Assembly: GCF_000231445.1 (NCBI RefSeq)
Contig: NZ_AGFR01000003.1
Coordinates: 124,001-188,000, forward strand
Source: Commensalibacter intestini A911
Lineage (GTDB): Bacteria; Pseudomonadota; Alphaproteobacteria; Acetobacterales; Acetobacteraceae
DNA length: 64,000 nucleotides
Direction of reading: 5' to 3'
Part shown: piece after piece, positions 61,718 through 64,000 of the stretch
How positions within the stretch are numbered: the stretch's first letter is position 1
Layout of the letters: each line of letters begins with the position of its first letter
Position numbers and translations under genes: made by a program
The notes under the pieces: generated by a model
Told to the model about the DNA's origin: nothing
The model's database searches: none
What the model saw: the letters and a program-made list of their open reading frames with translations, nothing else

Positions 61718-62835
61718 TAACCATCTTCCAGGTGAATAAGAAGAGAAATTGCTAAACAAAGTCCAGCAGCAGTAGGAGCCCAAGCAGCGATAAGTGCAGG
61801 AAGAGCACCAGATTCACCAAATTGCTCAGCAACTTTTGAAATGGTGAACAAAGCAAATCCAGCAGCAACTCCAGAACCAATCATTCGTGCAACCCCACCT
61901 CTGCGTGTAGAGCGTGTCGCAAACCCAGCAGCAACCAAAGCCATTGTGCTTGCCAATAAAGGCTGAGCCAATAATGCTTGGAAACGTAAACGGTGACTAA
62001 TAGAAGAAAAGCCAGATTCGTTTAATAAATGAATAAATCCTGGTAAAGACCAAAACGATAACGTATCAGGAGATGAAAAGCTTTCTTCTATGTTTAATAA
62101 TGACAGATTTGTTGGCAATTTCATGGTTCCTAAATTGACAGGAAGTTTATCTGGTTTAATAGAAGTCGCATTATTCAATACCCAATATTGATTATGTTCT
62201 AAATATCCCGAAGGTGATTCAATACGAACCAGTAAATGGTCGTTATCGTCAAGTCTGAAAATGCTAATTCCGTCCATATGTAGGATCTTATCTTGCACTT
62301 TCACTGATTGAGCATGTAAAATTGCAACACCTTTTTGGTCTAATTCTTGATCTGACTGCCGAACCCAAAGAGAGCCTCCAGATAAATTAGTAAGTTTTCC
62401 ACCATTAGTATTAAGGTAAGTTTGATCAAGAATTTCAGCTTGGCGGTATAGGTTTGATGAAATAGGGGAAATTATCATAATAGAGAATAAACCTAATCCA
62501 AAAGCGCATGTTACAGGTGCCATTAGAAATTGCCATGCAGAAATTCCTGCTGCACGTGTAACAATAAGTTCAGAGGAGCGCGTCAGTCTCCAAAAGCAAA
62601 TAATGCCGCCTAATAAAATACCAAAAGGTAAAATTTGCATACAGAAATTAGGGATATGATAAAGCGCGATAGAGGTCGCGATACTCGTTGATACATGTGG
62701 TTTTGTTGCAACGCGACGTAATAGGTCAATAAAGTCAAATAAAGAGACCAAAGCTGTCAGCGCTAAGATCATAGAAATTGATGCGAAACAAAACTGTTTA
62801 GCGATATAAATGGAAATAGTACGAGCAGTGAACAT
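61717..62835 (-). CDS. lptG: LPS export ABC transporter permease LptG
   Basis: LptG and LptF form the inner-membrane channel that, with LptB, extracts LPS and feeds it to LptC/LptA. The 372-residue product has the YjgP/YjgQ plan: three N-terminal TM helices (SIYIAKQFCFASISMILALT first), a periplasmic beta-jellyroll (about residues 125-265), and three C-terminal TM helices (GGVARMIGSGVAAGFALFTI). It overlaps lptD by one base and starts 3 bp after lptF. Confidence 0.94.
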   Translation of the reverse strand: MFTARTISIYIAKQFCFASISMILALTALVSLFDFIDLLRRVATKPHVSTSIATSIALYHIPNFCMQILPFGILLGGIICFWRLTRSSELIVTRAAGISAWQFLMAPVTCAFGLGLFSIMIISPISSNLYRQAEILDQTYLNTNGGKLTNLSGGSLWVRQSDQELDQKGVAILHAQSVKVQDKILHMDGISIFRLDDNDHLLVRIESPSGYLEHNQYWVLNNATSIKPDKLPVNLGTMKLPTNLSLLNIEESFSSPDTLSFWSLPGFIHLLNESGFSSISHRLRFQALLAQPLLASTMALVAAGFATRSTRRGGVARMIGSGVAAGFALFTISKVAEQFGESGALPALIAAWAPTAAGLCLAISLLIHLEDG

Positions 62836-62838
62836 ATT

Positions 62839-63993
62839 TTATCTTTCCTTTCTAGGGGAAGATAATGGAATAGGTTTATTATTCTTTGAATTGATGTCTG
62901 GTAAGAACAAAATGCATGAGGCAATAATTCCAGGAAGAATGGCAACAATCCATATAACAGGAATGACTGCCATATTTCTGGTTGCAACATTTTGAACGAT
63001 AAGAATTAACGACATTAACCCTACAATGGTAAAAATAGCGCCTAAGGGTCTTACAATATTTCCATATCGTGCAAATCCTCCTCTTAAAACGCTGACTAAT
63101 GCGATCATTGTAAAGGAGAGAATAGTTAAGGGAGAAGTTAACCGTCGATGTGCCTCAACAGCGAGTTTTCCGTAATCTCGGTCGAAGACTTCTTGTGCGT
63201 TCGGATGTAATAACTCATAGAGTGACATCTCTGTTGCGTCTTTAAGGCGTGCAGATTGTTCTTTATTTGAAGATAGATCGATTGTATTACGCTCAAAATT
63301 TAAGACATTTAAACGTCCTGTTTTTTTATCAATAACTTCTCTGGACCCGTTTAAAAGAACAACTTGGGGTTTATCGTTAATGATAACAATATTACCGCTT
63401 TCTGCTAAAATAGTGGCTTTATTCGTTGGTTGTCGATCGTCTTCAACAAGAATACCTTTTAGGATACCGTTATGATCTTTTGATTTAATATAAACAGTTA
63501 AATTATCGGATACATTTGTAAAAACACCCTCTTGTAACATGAAGGCAGCCATCTTATTTCTAATCTTATATTCAAATTTTCTGAAAGAATGGTAAGAGGC
63601 GGGAACAATCCAAATATTCAGTAAGTAGCATAAAATAGTGGCAATGAGAGCACAAATCATTCCTGGTTTTGCAAGTGCAAATGAGGACATGCCCGCGGCT
63701 CGCATAACGATAATTTCTCTGTCTCCAGCTAAACGATGGTAAACAAATTGCACCACAACAAATGTTGTAATTGGTAAAATAACAGCAATAAAAGAAGGTA
63801 CTAACAATCCTGTTAGTTCAAGGAATACGCCAAGCGACAAACCTCGATCTACAACAAGCGATACGAACCGTAAAGATTGTGTAAGCCAAATTAATGCTGC
63901 CAGCCCTCCTGTTGTGGCCACTAACGCAATCAATAATTGATGTAAAATGTAGCGGTCAAACATAGGGAGACGCAAGGAAGTAAATAAACGCAT
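62839..63993 (-). CDS. lptF: LPS export ABC transporter permease LptF
   Basis: This is the partner of LptG in the LptB2FG extractor. The 384-residue product has the same plan: FDRYILHQLLIALVATTGGL as TM1, REIIVMRAAGMSSFALAKPG in the coupling region, a periplasmic domain (about residues 130-270), and C-terminal TM helices (NMAVIPVIWIVAILPGII). The start at 63993 is 7 bases from the window edge. An internal ATG (63963) would give the more usual MFDRYI start, but no ribosome site is visible for it. It appears to be the first gene of lptFG-lptD-surA-rsmA. Confidence 0.93.
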   Translation of the reverse strand: MRLFTSLRLPMFDRYILHQLLIALVATTGGLAALIWLTQSLRFVSLVVDRGLSLGVFLELTGLLVPSFIAVILPITTFVVVQFVYHRLAGDREIIVMRAAGMSSFALAKPGMICALIATILCYLLNIWIVPASYHSFRKFEYKIRNKMAAFMLQEGVFTNVSDNLTVYIKSKDHNGILKGILVEDDRQPTNKATILAESGNIVIINDKPQVVLLNGSREVIDKKTGRLNVLNFERNTIDLSSNKEQSARLKDATEMSLYELLHPNAQEVFDRDYGKLAVEAHRRLTSPLTILSFTMIALVSVLRGGFARYGNIVRPLGAIFTIVGLMSLILIVQNVATRNMAVIPVIWIVAILPGIIASCILFLPDINSKNNKPIPLSSPRKER

Positions 63994-64000
63994 ATGAAAA

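Noticed and set aside
61718-61783. A 22-codon N-terminal extension of LptD
   Set aside because: It overlaps the conserved end of lptG, and the ATG at 61717 has a good ribosome site and a TAATG coupling with the lptG stop.
1-64000. CRISPR arrays, IS elements, prophage, tRNA or rRNA genes, toxin-antitoxin pairs
   Set aside because: Scanning by eye found no regularly spaced repeats, transposase or integrase motifs, or tRNA-like cloverleaf in the intergenic gaps. A tRNAscan and covariance search could still find something short.

Overview
The window is one contiguous, AT-rich, densely coded chromosomal segment from an alphaproteobacterium. The best guess is family Acetobacteraceae, and within it a low-GC insect-gut lineage such as Commensalibacter. 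The reasons are a CcrM-type cell-cycle methyltransferase, an RpoA N-terminus of the acetic-acid-bacterial type, a Hint-domain repeat protein of the kind common in Acetobacteraceae, the DUF4159/BatA operon, and an alphaproteobacterial rpoD and lptFG-lptD-surA-rsmA order. The genus is inference. No rRNA, tRNA, IS element, prophage or CRISPR array was seen.

Layout. 1-1.6 kb: end of the ribosomal alpha operon (rpoA, rplQ). 1.7-12.1 kb: an MFS exporter gene converges on a four-gene RND efflux operon (mdtA-mdtB-mdtC-nodT-like, minus strand). 12.4-14.7 kb: a DUF883-like membrane-anchored repeat protein, then rnhB-ccrM, overlapping by 4 bp. 14.7-22.3 kb (minus): the MoxR ATPase / DUF58 / BatA-DUF4159 / vWA envelope operon, with an ankyrin-repeat secreted protein downstream. 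22.5-28.9 kb (plus): a secreted orphan, tRNA nucleotidyltransferase, then an MsbA-like ABC exporter followed by emrAB. 29-34 kb (minus): gpmI, an EnvC-like protein, ctpA and rppH. 34.2-37 kb: msrB and the Hint protein. 37.3-40.2 kb: nirBD. 40.4-42.9 kb (minus): a secreted duplicated protein, threonine ammonia-lyase and greA. 43-45.2 kb: a DUF1176 protein, a ubiC copy broken by an in-frame amber codon, and a convergent phenolic acid decarboxylase gene. 45.4-50.1 kb (minus): carB and a carA with an N-terminal helix-turn-helix domain. 50.2-54.8 kb (plus): yqeY, dnaG, rpoD. 54.8-57 kb: a GNAT acetyltransferase and rpsF-rpsR-rplI. 57.1-64 kb (minus): lptF-lptG-lptD-surA-rsmA.

How the genes work together. 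Much of the window serves the cell envelope: LPS export (LptF, LptG, LptD), outer-membrane protein folding (SurA), periplasmic proteolysis (CtpA), murein hydrolase activation (EnvC-like), the MoxR operon, and three drug or solute export systems. The rest is informational (rpoA, rpoD, dnaG, greA, ribosomal proteins, RNase HII, rsmA, cca), metabolic (carAB, gpmI, nirBD, threonine ammonia-lyase) and stress related (MsrB).

The observations most worth checking are these. (1) ubiC is interrupted by a TAG where its relatives have Trp, and the rest of the gene is intact in the same frame. (2) An HTH domain is fused to carA next to A/T-centred palindromes. (3) The EnvC-like gene has no ATG/GTG/TTG upstream of its signal-peptide-like segment and probably starts at CTG. 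(4) PadC has Phe where a catalytic Tyr is expected. (5) RNase HII has GIG in place of the GRG motif. (6) Several secreted proteins carry internal duplications.
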